Part shown: in pieces, positions 1-9,830 of the stretch | How positions within the stretch are numbered: the stretch's first letter is position 1 | Layout of the letters: each line of letters begins with the position of its first letter | DNA from: Asparagopsis taxiformis | Lineage: Eukaryota > Rhodophyta > Florideophyceae > Bonnemaisoniales > Bonnemaisoniaceae | Length of the DNA: 47,827 bases | NCBI GenBank assembly: GCA_030407315.1 | Contig: JALQPE010001965.1 | Coordinates: forward strand, 1 to 47,827 | Direction of reading: 5' to 3' | Program-made: the position numbers and the translations under genes | The notes under the pieces: model-generated | Databases searched by the model: none | Seen by the model: only the letters and a program-made list of their open reading frames with translations | Told to the model about the DNA's origin: nothing

Positions 1-1460
1 TAAACGGAATACAGGCCATCCGTCTGTGTTCTCGGAATGGACGCGGACGTCCACAACCTCTAGTACACCTAGTATTACTAGGCGGACGTCCATGTTCTCA
101 GTATTTTGGATGTCCGCCTAGAACCGGACGTCCATGCGGTCTAGTACGTCTAGTATTACTAGGGCGACATTCATTGTTTCTAGTACCACGGATGTCCCCC
201 TCGGGATGGACTTCCGCCATGTCTATGTCCACCTAGGACGGGCGCCGGTTCAGAAATTCAAAAATTTCGACCCGAAATTTTTCTGCCGCCGTGCTCGACA
301 TGGATGTCCGCATCCATCACGGCGACCACTCTATTTTCCTTGTCGGTCGACTCCAATTTCGTCTTTAATTTTTTCATCCTCTCGCTCACACCCCCCTTCC
401 TGTTGGTGCTCACCTCCCCCGTACTGTACCTCAAACACCCCAATACCACTCTAGCACGCATTTTCAGATACCTATCCCCGCTTCCACGGTGCACACCTCC
501 ATTCCATCCTACCTTTTTCTGCTCTACCGTACAGATTTCGTATAACCAGTCCTCATACTACCTCAGAATAGGGCAAAACACCCCCTATCTCCTCGACCAT
601 GCTCTCCCCCATCACCTTTGAAACGTATTGTTCTTCAGTACCCTCTCTCCTCTACCCTCAACCCCTCTCCTTCGCCCTCTACACAAACTTCCCCTGCTTA
701 CTCTTCCAAAACCTCTCACTCCCCTCCCGTACCCACCTCCTGCACCCCTCCCTCCCTCAGCTGCTCCATGCCCCCACGCCATCCGCATCTTCGATACCGT
801 ATACACCACCACCACCGGCCCACGCTCCCGCACTGCGGGGTGGCTCCCCCGCCGTATCCCCAGAAACCTCCCCGCTCTGAAACACATATCAACCCCCCAC
901 TTCGCACCCTTCCTCCCACTCCCCTCCCTCCCCAAATACAATAACCCCCTTCTTCTCCATCACATCCCCACTCACCACAGCCAGAACAGACGCCACCCCC
1001 TCCCCTTCTTTCTCCTCACTTTCCTAAAAACCCCTCCTCTCGGCGCCTTCAACCGCACCCTCCTACGGTCCCACCTAAACACCTCCTCCGCCCTCACTAC
1101 CCCAACACCCCGCAGCGTCTCCCCAATCCCCATAATATGCTTGTCGGCACTCCTCTCCGAATCACAATCCATTCTAAACCCGCACTCCGTACATTTCCAC
1201 CTCCCCCTGTACCATCCCAAGATTCCATCCCCCCACAGAACACATCCTCATACCACAGAAGAATTTTCTTCCTCTCATACCTCATCCTTAAAACCTCCAT
1301 CAGCTCCATGTAAATTTCGATGAAAATATTTCTCTACTATGCAATCTCAAACATGTATGAGCCTATGCCTTTCCGCTTTGTCAACCCTGAATATTGGTAC
1401 TCATGTATTCATAAAATAGGGCCACCCACATCCCTATCCCGTTCTGCAAGCTTTACAAAC
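1..1460. repeat. Diverged right-hand terminal repeat of an element lying left of the window
   Basis: The first 60 bases repeat the inner end of the long inverted repeat at 33325: a CGTCTGTGTT..CGGAA block followed by GGACGCGGACGTCCA. CTAGTATTACTAG and GGACGTCC modules follow to about 240. From about 350 to 1310 the plus strand is strongly C/T-rich and G-poor, like the body of the repeat at 33.8-36.4 kb. The outer side runs into the same sequence at 1465 that follows the other repeat at 36960. No gene is supported here; the open frames are low-complexity Pro/Ser/Thr/Leu products of the base bias. The match is by eye and diverged. Confidence 0.55.
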
Positions 1461-2042
1461 CACTAGACGCATACTCCACAACTATACAACAAACACTACT
1501 CGCTATTTCAGACGACGCGGTACACAAGTAGCGTAGTGTCAACCTTCCGTGACGCCTTCCCTGATGCGTACAAGTGGGAAACACGTCTAGACGTATATCA
1601 CAAGTGAGCGCGGGAATTTTCGGCACAGGAGATGCTGGGCCACAAAATTGATTTTTCGGAAATTTTAGAATTTCTGGGCTGGCCAGCAATGCAATCGAGC
1701 TGGACATCCACCGGACGTCCATTTCAGGTTGGTCGTGTGCTGCCTACATCCACGCATTGCAGAAACTAAGCCAGCGGGTTCACTACTAATACAAGTACCG
1801 GAATGAGTCGGATGGTGAGTCGTGTTTGTGTTGAGGGAGTAAGCGGGACATTATGAAACAAGGAAGAAGATGCGCACCTAGATAACTTAGGCTTTAGCCT
1901 GGAATCGACCCATCTTCGGCGCATTTAGCCTCACCGTTAGTGCTTACAGAAGCCAATGATACCCCGCTCGGGGCGGCGGCTCCGGTTCCTGTGGCCGTTG
2001 TGGCCAAATTAGACACCCTGATTGAATTACATTTGGGCTATT

Positions 2043-2097
2043 CTCAAAACATGCACATTTGAACATGTTTTTGAGATGGGGATGTGCCGTACGGCAC
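2043..2097 (+). repeat. Hairpin plus 14-bp palindrome, copy 1 (degenerate)
   Basis: The hairpin at 2043-2075 has lost one A from the left arm (CTCAAAACATG) compared with other copies. It is followed at 2084-2097 by the perfect palindrome GTGCCGTACGGCAC. Confidence 0.8.
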
Positions 2098-2420
2098 AAT
2101 CCACCGCCCAATCGATGATTTTTGCCAAAATTTTTGTGCCCGAAATTTTAGAATTTCTGGGCTGGCAGCAGTGCAATCGAGCTGGACATCCACCGGACGT
2201 CCATTTCAGGTTGGTCGTGAGAGAGTGAGGCGGGACCATGATGGAACAAGGACCAAGACCTGTCCCTGATTGAGCCTGAAATTGACCCTTCGTGAGACGC
2301 GATTTTGGCTTACAGTTAGTGCTTACCAGAAGCCAGTGATGGCCCACTCGGGGCCGGCGGTTTCCTGGGGCCGTTGTGGCCAAATTAGACACCCTGATTT
2401 GAATTAAAATTTGGGCTATT

Positions 2421-2476
2421 CTCAAAAACATGCACATGTGAACATGTTTTTGAGATGGGGGTGTGCCGTACGGCAC
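2421..2476 (+). repeat. Hairpin plus 14-bp palindrome, copy 2
   Basis: Arms CTCAAAAACATG and CATGTTTTTGAG enclose a 10-base centre containing CACATGTG (2421-2454). The palindrome GTGCCGTACGGCAC lies at 2463-2476. Confidence 0.85.
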
Positions 2477-2922
2477 AATCGACCGCCCAAATCGATGATT
2501 TTTGCAAGATTTTTTGTGCCCGAAATTTTAGAATTTCTGGGCTGGCCAGCAGTGCAATCGAGCTGGACATCCACCGGACGTCCATTTCAGGTTGGTCGTG
2601 TGCTGCCTACATCCACGCATTGCAGAAACTAAGCCAGCGGGTTCACTACTAATACAAAGTACACGGAATATGAGTAACGTGATAGGTGAGTAGTGTTTGT
2701 GTTGAGGGAGTAAGGCGGGACCATTATGAAACACGGAAGAAGATGCGTACCTAGCATAACTTAGGCTTGAAGCCTGGAATCGACCCATCTTTCGGCGCCA
2801 TTTAGCCTCACAGTTAGTGCTTACAGAAGCCAGTGATGACCCCGCTCGGGGCGGCGGCTCCGGTTCCTGGGGCCGTTGTGGCCAAATTAGACACCCTGAT
2901 TTGAATTAAAATTTGGGCTATT

Positions 2923-2978
2923 CTCAAAAACATGCACATGTGAACATGTTTTTGAGATGGGGGTGTGCCGTACGGCAC
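2923..2978 (+). repeat. Hairpin plus 14-bp palindrome, copy 3
   Basis: Same arms as copy 2 at 2923-2956; palindrome at 2965-2978. Confidence 0.85.
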
Positions 2979-3110
2979 AATCGACCGCCCAAATCGATGT
3001 TTTTTGCAATATTTTTTTGTGCCCGAAATTGTAGAATTTCTGGGCTGGCCAGCAATGCATCTGAGCTGGACATCCACCGGACGTCCATTTCAGGTTGATC
3101 GTGTATCGTG

Positions 3111-3439
3111 CACGTCCACCCATTACCGGAAGCAAGTAGGCGATGAAGCACGTACAAACCCAATTGTTCTGCTATTTCTACCATAGACCATCGAGTCTAG
3201 AGATGTGAGGGAATCGTCCTGGAAATCATGCTCCAACCCACGAGGGAATGGACAATCTAGTTTGAAAGCATGGAACGGAAGTACATTATACTAGGTTCAT
3301 AGATTGAAAGTGATAAAGGAGATGATTATATTCTCGATAATTGTTTACCAAAGTAGTAGTTGTTAAGCTATCTAGCCGTCGGAAAATTGTTCTTCCTCTT
3401 CGTCCTCACTATATTCAGGATCTCCCGGCAGAATAGGCG
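3111..3439. other. Spacer downstream of the ParB-dioxygenase gene
   Basis: Unique-looking AT-rich sequence between the repeat array and the stop codon of the minus-strand gene. It should hold that gene's 3' untranslated region. On the minus strand an A/T-rich stretch with no clear AATAAA was seen. No open frame of interest. Confidence 0.4.
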
Positions 3440-6400
3440 TTATCGGCAACTGTGGAGTTGATAGCTCAAGATGAATTCTTCACCCGGTGTGAGGGTTCTC
3501 TTCTTGGGAGCTTCTGTCGTCTTCATCCGCATGATTCCGAGCTGCCCTGTCTTCGGCCTACGATCTTTCTTGACCGGGATGGGAACAACTGTCTTGTGGC
3601 GAACATTGACAGGTGCCGGTTGACTTTGCCTGGCAGACCGGCGCGGAGCATTGGCGATTACTTCTTCTTCGAATCCCAACCGCCTGATGAAACCAAACGA
3701 AACATTGTCGGGAATCGGATACGACGCATTCCTGAAATACGTGTGATACCTCGTTGTCGTGTGTGACACAACTCTGTCGACATGCCCTGCCCCGGCATGT
3801 TGTACATGGCCGTGACCGATGAAGACTGAACGTGGCGGAACGATTACCTTCTTCAGCTTCATCGTCTTGGCGTACATATCTAATTCCAGCGCTTTGGAAA
3901 AGACGTACTTGTGGGACCCTGGACACACCCAGATAGGGAATGGGTCATCTCCGTTGGCAATAACAAAGTAACCCGGAAGTTGATCTTTGCGGTCGCGAGG
4001 AGGAACAGGGAAATCATTGTGTGGGACCTGCCGAGGACACCCCTTTCCCGTTATCAAAAACCGTCCCCCAGATGCCGGCATGACAAGTTTTTCTCCCGGT
4101 AAACCGCACTCCTCCAGCCCTATCAGCCGGACAAGGATTCCCAACCACACATCCAGCAGGGCTCGCCGCGTCACAAACTTGAACCGGTCGATATGCGTCT
4201 CATCGTTCTCGGCATAGTCAACCAGGCAGTGGCGCGTAGACGTGAAGCGAGCCCTCCCCTCATTCCGGTTCTTCTCATCTGTTTCATCGTCCCCCGTATT
4301 GACAATGGGACTCCACAGCTGCCGGTTCCCAGGGTCCTTGTGCACCTCCTCCCCCTCCCACGTTCCCAAAAAGTACCGAAACAATTCCTGGTTAGGAATT
4401 TCTTCCATGAGACCCAAGTCAAATGGGAACTTGTCCGACGCATCGAGGTAGCTTACATCCGCGAAATTGTGCATCACCGTATACCCTCGCTCGTTGATTT
4501 CCGTTCGGCAATTGTGGAAGTACGCCATACCAGTGCCGGCCTCATACGAATCCTTCCAGCTTGTAGACATTCGCGCAACCTGGGCGAAGTCCAGCCTCGA
4601 GGGTAGAAACGTCGATGTAGGCTCACACATCGCCTTGGCAGCCATCTTCCACGCTGCGAAAAACATCGGATAGATGGTGTCGATCTCGAAAACAAGATGA
4701 CGAGCCCGATGTTGTTCCGGAATATGCAGCCCCTCAAACACAGGGTCCATCGCCACTTGCTTCAAATACCTCACCTCTCTGCCCTCCTCATCGATTTCCA
4801 CACTCTCCAATAACAACCTGAGCTCAATCGGGGGCAGACAGCCAACCCTCACCGATGCGATGACGTCCGCGGGACGCTGCGCCAGATGATGCCCTTCGGC
4901 TCGGTCTTTGACTTCGAAATCGTCGGGAAGAGATGGCATACGGTCGTCGAACAGGAGGTCGTGTTCAGAAGGAGAGTCACGAACGATGTAACCGTCTTCA
5001 TCGACTTCCACTCCTTCCGGAACAGTGAATGTAATTGTCACTTCGCGGACCCCCTTGCTTTCGACTTGGCCCTCGTCTGCACCCTGTTTGTCTTCCTCGT
5101 CCGAAGCGGTATGGACAGATTCTTGGTTGGAGGGAGTCGCACCAGCACGTTGGTTATCTTGGGGGACAATCTCAACGGCAGAATCGGGGGAACGGGCGGA
5201 GTCTTCGTCAACCTCATCACCGGAAGCAGTGGCTTGTTGTTGATCGGTGGGTTTATCAACAACGGCCTGCTCTTCTTCCCCGGCGGATTGTTGTACCACA
5301 ACCGGCTCTTCTTCCTCGAGGCGTGTGCTCCCCGTCGAGCGAAGTCGCTGTGAACGGCGGCGGATGCCATGCGAAGCAGGCTCATGTTCGACATTCCGCT
5401 GCTTCTTGTGAGTGAGTCTCACATTGGCAGCAGAAGGGCGGCGTTTGCGTCGAGCCTTAGTCTTCTTCTTCAATGTCGGATTGAAAAACTCTTTCAAGTT
5501 CGTTTCCAAATCCTGTAAACGCGTGGTTCTCCGTCGCATTCGAACCTCACTGCTCCGGTCGTCCCCTCTATACATTGCAATGGCATTGGTGAGATGCCAT
5601 TGCAACTCCTTCGGCTGCTTAACCGACCCAATTGCCATCTCTGTGCTCAGAAATGACTTGCGCATAATACTCTTTGGGCGCCCATACGCAGCGTACAGAG
5701 AATTTGCTATTGCAGTCACGCGACGGACGTATGTATAGAAGTCGTTCACGTCAAAGCGTCCATCCGGACGTCCACCATGAGCAGGGTTCAAGTACTCCGA
5801 AAGACCACGCAAGACGAAGACAAAGTTTTCTTCCAGCAACTCGCGCACTATCTTGTGGTCCAGGTGCGTTATCCCAATCTCGTTGCGGCGCTCGGAATTG
5901 TTCAGCTCACGCAACACTTCGTCGAGAACAGGATGCTTCAGCGTTGCTATAGCCAAACGCGTCCACCGCCGGGCCGTGTTCGTTGAATTCATCATCCCCA
6001 TGAACTGCGCCTCGAACAATGTTCGGATGACATCAGACTCACGCAAGTCGCCAGCGTTTTCCACGTTATTTGCAACAGCAATCGTACGGATGAACTGCTG
6101 GATGGACGACAAGATTCGAACCAGGGAGCGCTCCGTCAGTTGCGTCCCAGTCGTATGGTTCGACTCTGCACTCTTGTGGATGATCTCATGAGGCTGAAGA
6201 TCACTGTCGTCCTTGCGGCGAAGGTAGTACACATCCAGAGGCTGAGTAACCCAGCGCAAGCGGTTTGCGTCCTGTGGCAGCTTGGTTCTGTGCATACGGG
6301 TGAGGCGCGTGAAGTCATCGGCAATGCTATGCATAGCATTGAGACGATGCAGTCCGTCGATCACGGTCACGTTCGCATTGGCATGGAATTTGCCATTCTG

Positions 6401-7326
6401 GAACAGACGCGTGTCGGCGGGCAGATGCGTGTTCTGCGACCTCAGCACCGTCACAGTGATACGCGAAGAGCTCACATACCCCACAGCCAACATATTGTTG
6501 CGCAGGTCCTCCACGTGGTCTTCTTTCACATCCCGAAGGGTCACGGCCGGTTCCACTAGCTGCCTCACCAACACAGTCGCTCCTTCTCCGACGTAATCCG
6601 ACGTCACAAACTTGGGCACCGTAATTTGCGTCCCCTGCTGCTCACGAATGCTTTCCGCCACCTCCGGTTCGTCGTCCACCTCGGTTACGTCCTGCGTAGT
6701 AGCTTCGGTGACGTTGGAGCGAGCAGGGTGCTTCGTGCCTCCACTGGAGGGTCTTGCAGAGCGAGCAGGGCGCTTCGTGCCTCCCGAAACCGGGACGGAG
6801 CGTGCTGGATGCTTCGTACCCCCCGAACCAGTGATTTCGCCTGCCGGACCGGTACTGGGCATCCGTCCCGAGCTGGCCTGGTTCGTCGCTGCGTTGAAGT
6901 TTGACGCTGCAGCAGGGGTACGAATGTCGCTAGGGCCATCCTCCGCAGCGGGGCGCATCATCCGAGTATCCCAAGGGTAAAACGCCGCGGCGTATGCTCC
7001 ACCCATCGTCTCCGGCGGTCCCTCGGCGCCATCAAACATGTACGGGAACGGGAGGTCCTTGAACTTGTCCTTAGTCGCAATGTTGCGCACGACGATATAG
7101 TCGCCTCGTCGGTTTCCGGCAGCTTGTGGTTGTGCAGCGTGCGCGGAAGGCCAACATCGCCACCAGCAGTGCTCACCGAAGCCGTCCCAATATGCACAGC
7201 CGCACCGTCCACGTCCGCAAACAAATTGACATCGACGCCGCGCTTGAGTCCGCGCGACTCCGCTGACGCGCTCACTTGATCGCCGCAAACCGTTGAAAAC
7301 AAACTGCTGAAATGCGTATCCGCCAT
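3440..7326 (-). CDS. ParB/DGQHR-like domain fused to 2OG/Fe(II) dioxygenase-like domain, copy 1 (one frame break)
   Basis: Large protein of about 1295 residues if the frame is continuous. The ATG at 7326 is preferred because the second copy at 44087 starts identically. Relative to that copy one G is missing near 7103, so an alternative upstream frame (opening at 7474) joins the main frame. Order of parts: N-terminal region; three GGTK(H/R)PARS repeats encoded at about 6718-6830; a ParB/sulfiredoxin/DGQHR-like segment with DGLHR at residues 324-328; a helical region; a basic then acidic low-complexity linker; and a C-terminal dioxygenase-like domain. The C-terminal domain shows HND (H1103, D1105), a distal H1177 in QHAGAGH and R1193, matching the HxD...H...R metal and 2-oxoglutarate ligands. 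The tail is basic. In the ParB superfamily DGxHR lies in the nucleotide/DNA-associated fold; 2OG oxygenases hydroxylate or demethylate substrates. Nuclear DNA or chromatin as the target is inferred. A hairpin/palindrome unit lies about 380 bp upstream. Confidence 0.75.
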
Positions 7327-7667
7327 GGTTGTTGAGTTGGAAAGGAAAAGAGATGGTTGACGTTGACGTATTCGAGTGATGTGGATGGTAGGTTTCACGT
7401 TGCTTGAAGAATGGTCGTGAACGCCAATCGCTGGAAATAATAACACAATACAACCGAAATTTTGTTAGGTACACACCTATCGTGACCGCTGGAATGCAAG
7501 ACAGGCAATCGAGATGTGAGTGTCCGTTCGGAACGGGCCCGAGTCGGGCTCTCGAAACCTGACGAGGTGGCGTGAAGCAGGCAGTGTCCTTGATGTGTAA
7601 TGTGTTAAAATTACAGCTGTCAAGCTAGGCGGCTTTTGGGGCGGCTGCGAGCACCCCTTTATCCGGG
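7327..7667 (-). promoter_or_regulatory. Shared 5' module upstream of the ParB-dioxygenase gene
   Basis: This segment is nearly identical, inverted, to 43746-44086 upstream of the second copy. Its distal part, containing GGGGTGCTCGC and GACAGCTGTAATT, also resembles 13460-13515 upstream of the coiled-coil gene at 13692. Three genes therefore share a hairpin plus short leader module, which suggests a common promoter or leader. No TATA box was confidently identified. Confidence 0.5.
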
Positions 7668-7701
7668 GAACACCCTGATTTGAGTTAAAATTTGGGCTAT
7701 T

Positions 7702-7757
7702 CTCAAAAACATGCACATGTGAACATGTTTTTGAGATGGGGGTGTGCCGTACGGCAC
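7702..7757 (+). repeat. Hairpin plus 14-bp palindrome, copy 4
   Basis: Hairpin 7702-7735, palindrome 7744-7757. It lies about 380 bp upstream of the ParB-dioxygenase start and mirrors the copy at 43661-43716. Confidence 0.85.
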
Positions 7758-8088
7758 AATCGACCCGCCCAAATCGTTGATTTTTGCAAGATTTTTTGTG
7801 CCCGAAATTTTAGAATTTCTGGGCTGGCCAGCAGTGCAATCGAGCTGGACATCCACCGGACGTCCATTTCAGGTTGGTCGTGAGAGAGTGAGGCGGGACC
7901 ATGATGGAACAAGGACCAAGACCTGTCCCTGGCGTATTGAGCCTGAAATTGACCCTTCGGAGACGCCATTTAGCCTTACAGTTAGTGCTTACAGAAGCCA
8001 GTGATGACCCCACTCGGGGCGGCGGCCGGTGCCTGGGGCCGTTATGGCCAAATTAGACACCTTGATTTGAATTAAAATTTGGGCTATT

Positions 8089-8144
8089 CTCAAAAACATG
8101 CACATGTGAACATGTTTTTGAGATGGGGGTGTGCCGTACGGCAC
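8089..8144 (+). repeat. Hairpin plus 14-bp palindrome, copy 5
   Basis: Hairpin 8089-8122, palindrome 8131-8144, same arms as copy 2. Confidence 0.85.
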
Positions 8145-8225
8145 AATCGACCGCCCAAATCGATAAAATTTTGCAATTTTTTTCCTGCCCGAAATTCTAC
8201 AAGTTCTGGGCTGGCCAGTAATGCA

Positions 8226-9299
8226 TTAGCTATCTCCTCTAAACCGATTCTAACAAGCAGAAAGAATCCTCTCCTTCATGACGATGCTCTCGAATTGAGT
8301 GCAATGCAACGGACTCCCTCCAAGAGAACGATAAAGCATCGTCTTTTCCAAGGCATTTCCGTACGAAAAATAATCGAAAAACATATTTGACTTTAACCTA
8401 ACAGCTATCGCGAGCACCGTACTCAGCTATATTTCCTCTGTAATTTCCTTCCTCCAACCAATCAATAGCCGCTTGGTCACAGGCTTAAAAGCCTTCCACT
8501 ATCTGTCCTATCCATCGAAGACCCTCGGAGGGTTCGATCCAGGCCTTGATCACCCATGATGGGTGTGCAACCCGAGAAAATGAAAATGGAACATATTGCG
8601 ACAGGGACGAGATATCATTCAATGAAAGAGAACTTCTCTTTCGTTTACTTTTTTCTAACAAGATTCTAAACGTCTACAAACCCTATGTCGTCCGTCCGTT
8701 TTCATCCCGGAGAGATGTGGATGTGAGGTAAGACGCAGTGGTGATGTTGTGTTGATTCCCACAGACGGAGGTGGAGGAGGTGGCTACGGAGGAAGCCTGG
8801 AGAACTTGTCCGGTACTGACATCTCACATGTTGCCATTAACGGAGGTGGTGGAGGAGGCTATGGTGCAAGCCTGGAGAACATGTGACTCACATCTCGCAG
8901 ATGTCAGTACCCATGGATGAGAAGAAAAGCATGTTGAGGTGCGGTTCGGATATTCGATCCATTAACGGAGGTGGTGGAGGAGGCTATGGTGGAAGCCTGG
9001 AGAAGAATAGAGTAGTCCTATACCCATGGATCACAAGAAGACGTTGTTGGGCTCCTTTTCGAAGCCCATTCGTCTCTTGAATAAATTTAGCACCCAAATC
9101 ATATACGATTGCCGAGTTGACACCCCGTATGTCTCGTTGGTAGAAATAGCAGGGGTTCCACCACTCAGCTGGCGGGAAGTAGTTACTGATTATATGAGAT
9201 ATGGCTTAGCTCCCGCCAAAACCGATAGCTCTGGGCTCAGGTTCTCCAAATGTGGTTATACGAATGTGTTCTGACAATGCTAGAAGACGAATATCTGCA
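8226..9299. other. Gene-poor spacer with no recognised gene
   Basis: Short open frames only (for example 8546-8731 and 9026-9274), none with a recognisable motif. The sequence does not match the repeats elsewhere in the window by eye. It could be host sequence or a decayed element. It contains the Gly-rich repeat at 8764-9005. Confidence 0.4.
8764..9005 (+). repeat. Three imperfect repeats encoding Gly-rich GGGGGYGGSLEN-type peptides
   Basis: Copies near 8764-8801, 8836-8881 and 8958-9005 share GGAGGTGG..GGAGG, then GGCTA(C/T)GG, then AAGCCTGGAGAA. On the plus strand they read as a Gly/Tyr-rich peptide ending SLEN or SLEK. Spacers of about 35-75 bp separate the copies, and stop codons prevent one continuous frame. 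It may be a remnant of a Gly-rich protein gene or a minisatellite. Confidence 0.5.
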
Positions 9300-9482
9300 T
9301 CCTGATTTGAATTAAAATTTGGGCTATTCTCAAAAACATGCACATGTGAACATGTTTTTGAGATGGGGGTGTGCCGTACGGCACAATCGACCGCCCAAAT
9401 CGATGTTTTTTGCAATATTTTTTCTGCCCGAAATTGTAGAATTTCTGGTCTGGCCAGCAATGCATCTGAGCTGGACATCCCC
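9300..9482 (+). repeat. Left inverted terminal repeat of the methyltransferase-SET unit
   Basis: About 180 bp, beginning CCTGATTTGAATTAAAATTT and ending near GAGCTGGACATCC. It is the inverted partner of 13275-13459. The hairpin lies toward the outside and the 14-bp palindrome toward the inside in both arms. No target-site duplication could be recognised. Confidence 0.65.
9329..9384 (+). repeat. Hairpin plus 14-bp palindrome, copy 6
   Basis: Hairpin 9329-9362, palindrome 9371-9384. It lies about 450 bp upstream of the methyltransferase-SET start. Confidence 0.85.
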
Positions 9483-9830
9483 ATGTCCAGTGGCCGTCCG
9501 GATGTCGCTCACCTGGTAAGCGTGATGCACCTGTGACAACCTATGTGACTGCAGTCACAGCCGCCATGGCGGCCGTGCAGTACAACACTCAAAGACAGGG
9601 AATCACAATCTTTTTAAAATTTTTCTCTACCACGTATCCGTCACAACTTATTACCTACACCGGTTACGGGTTTCAAGACCTTTCCAGTGCTGTGTACCCG
9701 TATACTCTGTTCCGTTCGATATCAACCAGTGTTCCTCACGAAAGAGTGCAAACGTCACGAGATACGTCGTCAAATTTGACTGTCTCGCCGAGCGGTCGCC
9801 ATCCTGTACCGAATTTCCACTCATTCCATT
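9483..9830 (+). promoter_or_regulatory. Upstream region of the methyltransferase-SET gene
   Basis: Unique 350-bp stretch between the terminal repeat and the ATG, which must contain the promoter and 5' leader. It contains the short palindrome GCCGCCATGGCGGC near 9560. No TATA element or splice junction is convincing. Confidence 0.35.

Larger units (their letters stand above)
1465..3110 (+). repeat. Tandem array of hairpin-bearing repeat units (left array)
   Basis: At least three head-to-tail units of roughly 380-510 bp. Each unit contains the block AATTTCTGGGCTGGCCAGCA, a CCACCGGACGTCCATTTCAG block, a variable body, GCTTACAGAAGCCA, a GGGGCCGTTGTGGCCAAATT block, and then the conserved hairpin plus palindrome annotated separately. 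Junctions fall near 1680, 2150, 2530 and 3045. The first 300 bases match 36960-37260 in the same orientation. Related units occur, forward or inverted, at 7668-8225, 9300-9482, 13260-13460, 37150-38742, 41522-43250 and 43545-43745. No coding gene is supported. Confidence 0.8.
7668..8225 (+). repeat. Hairpin-unit array (second block)
   Basis: Two units in tandem, with the GGGCTGGCCAG and CCACCGGACGTCCATTTCAG blocks between them. The left part (to about 7875) is the inverted counterpart of 43545-43745. The second unit breaks off at about 8225 just after CTGGGCTGGCCAG. Confidence 0.8.

Noticed and set aside
628..1323. Open frame of 231 codons rich in Pro, Ser, Leu and Thr
   Set aside because: It lies in a C/T-rich, G-poor repeat arm where stops are rare by composition, with overlapping open frames on both strands and no motif. 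Not a supported gene.
2421..2476. Hairpin read as a rho-independent or Helitron 3' terminal hairpin
   Set aside because: No U-tract or CTRR end follows, copies occur in both orientations upstream of genes, and the setting is eukaryotic.
3558..3926. Other open frames overlapping the ParB-dioxygenase gene on both strands
   Set aside because: They are shadows of the conserved coding frame. Motif content and both-copy conservation support only the minus-strand main frame.
8520..8560. GGGTTCGATCC resembling a tRNA T-loop
   Set aside because: The flanking bases do not form the 5-bp T-stem, and no anticodon arm or acceptor stem is found nearby.
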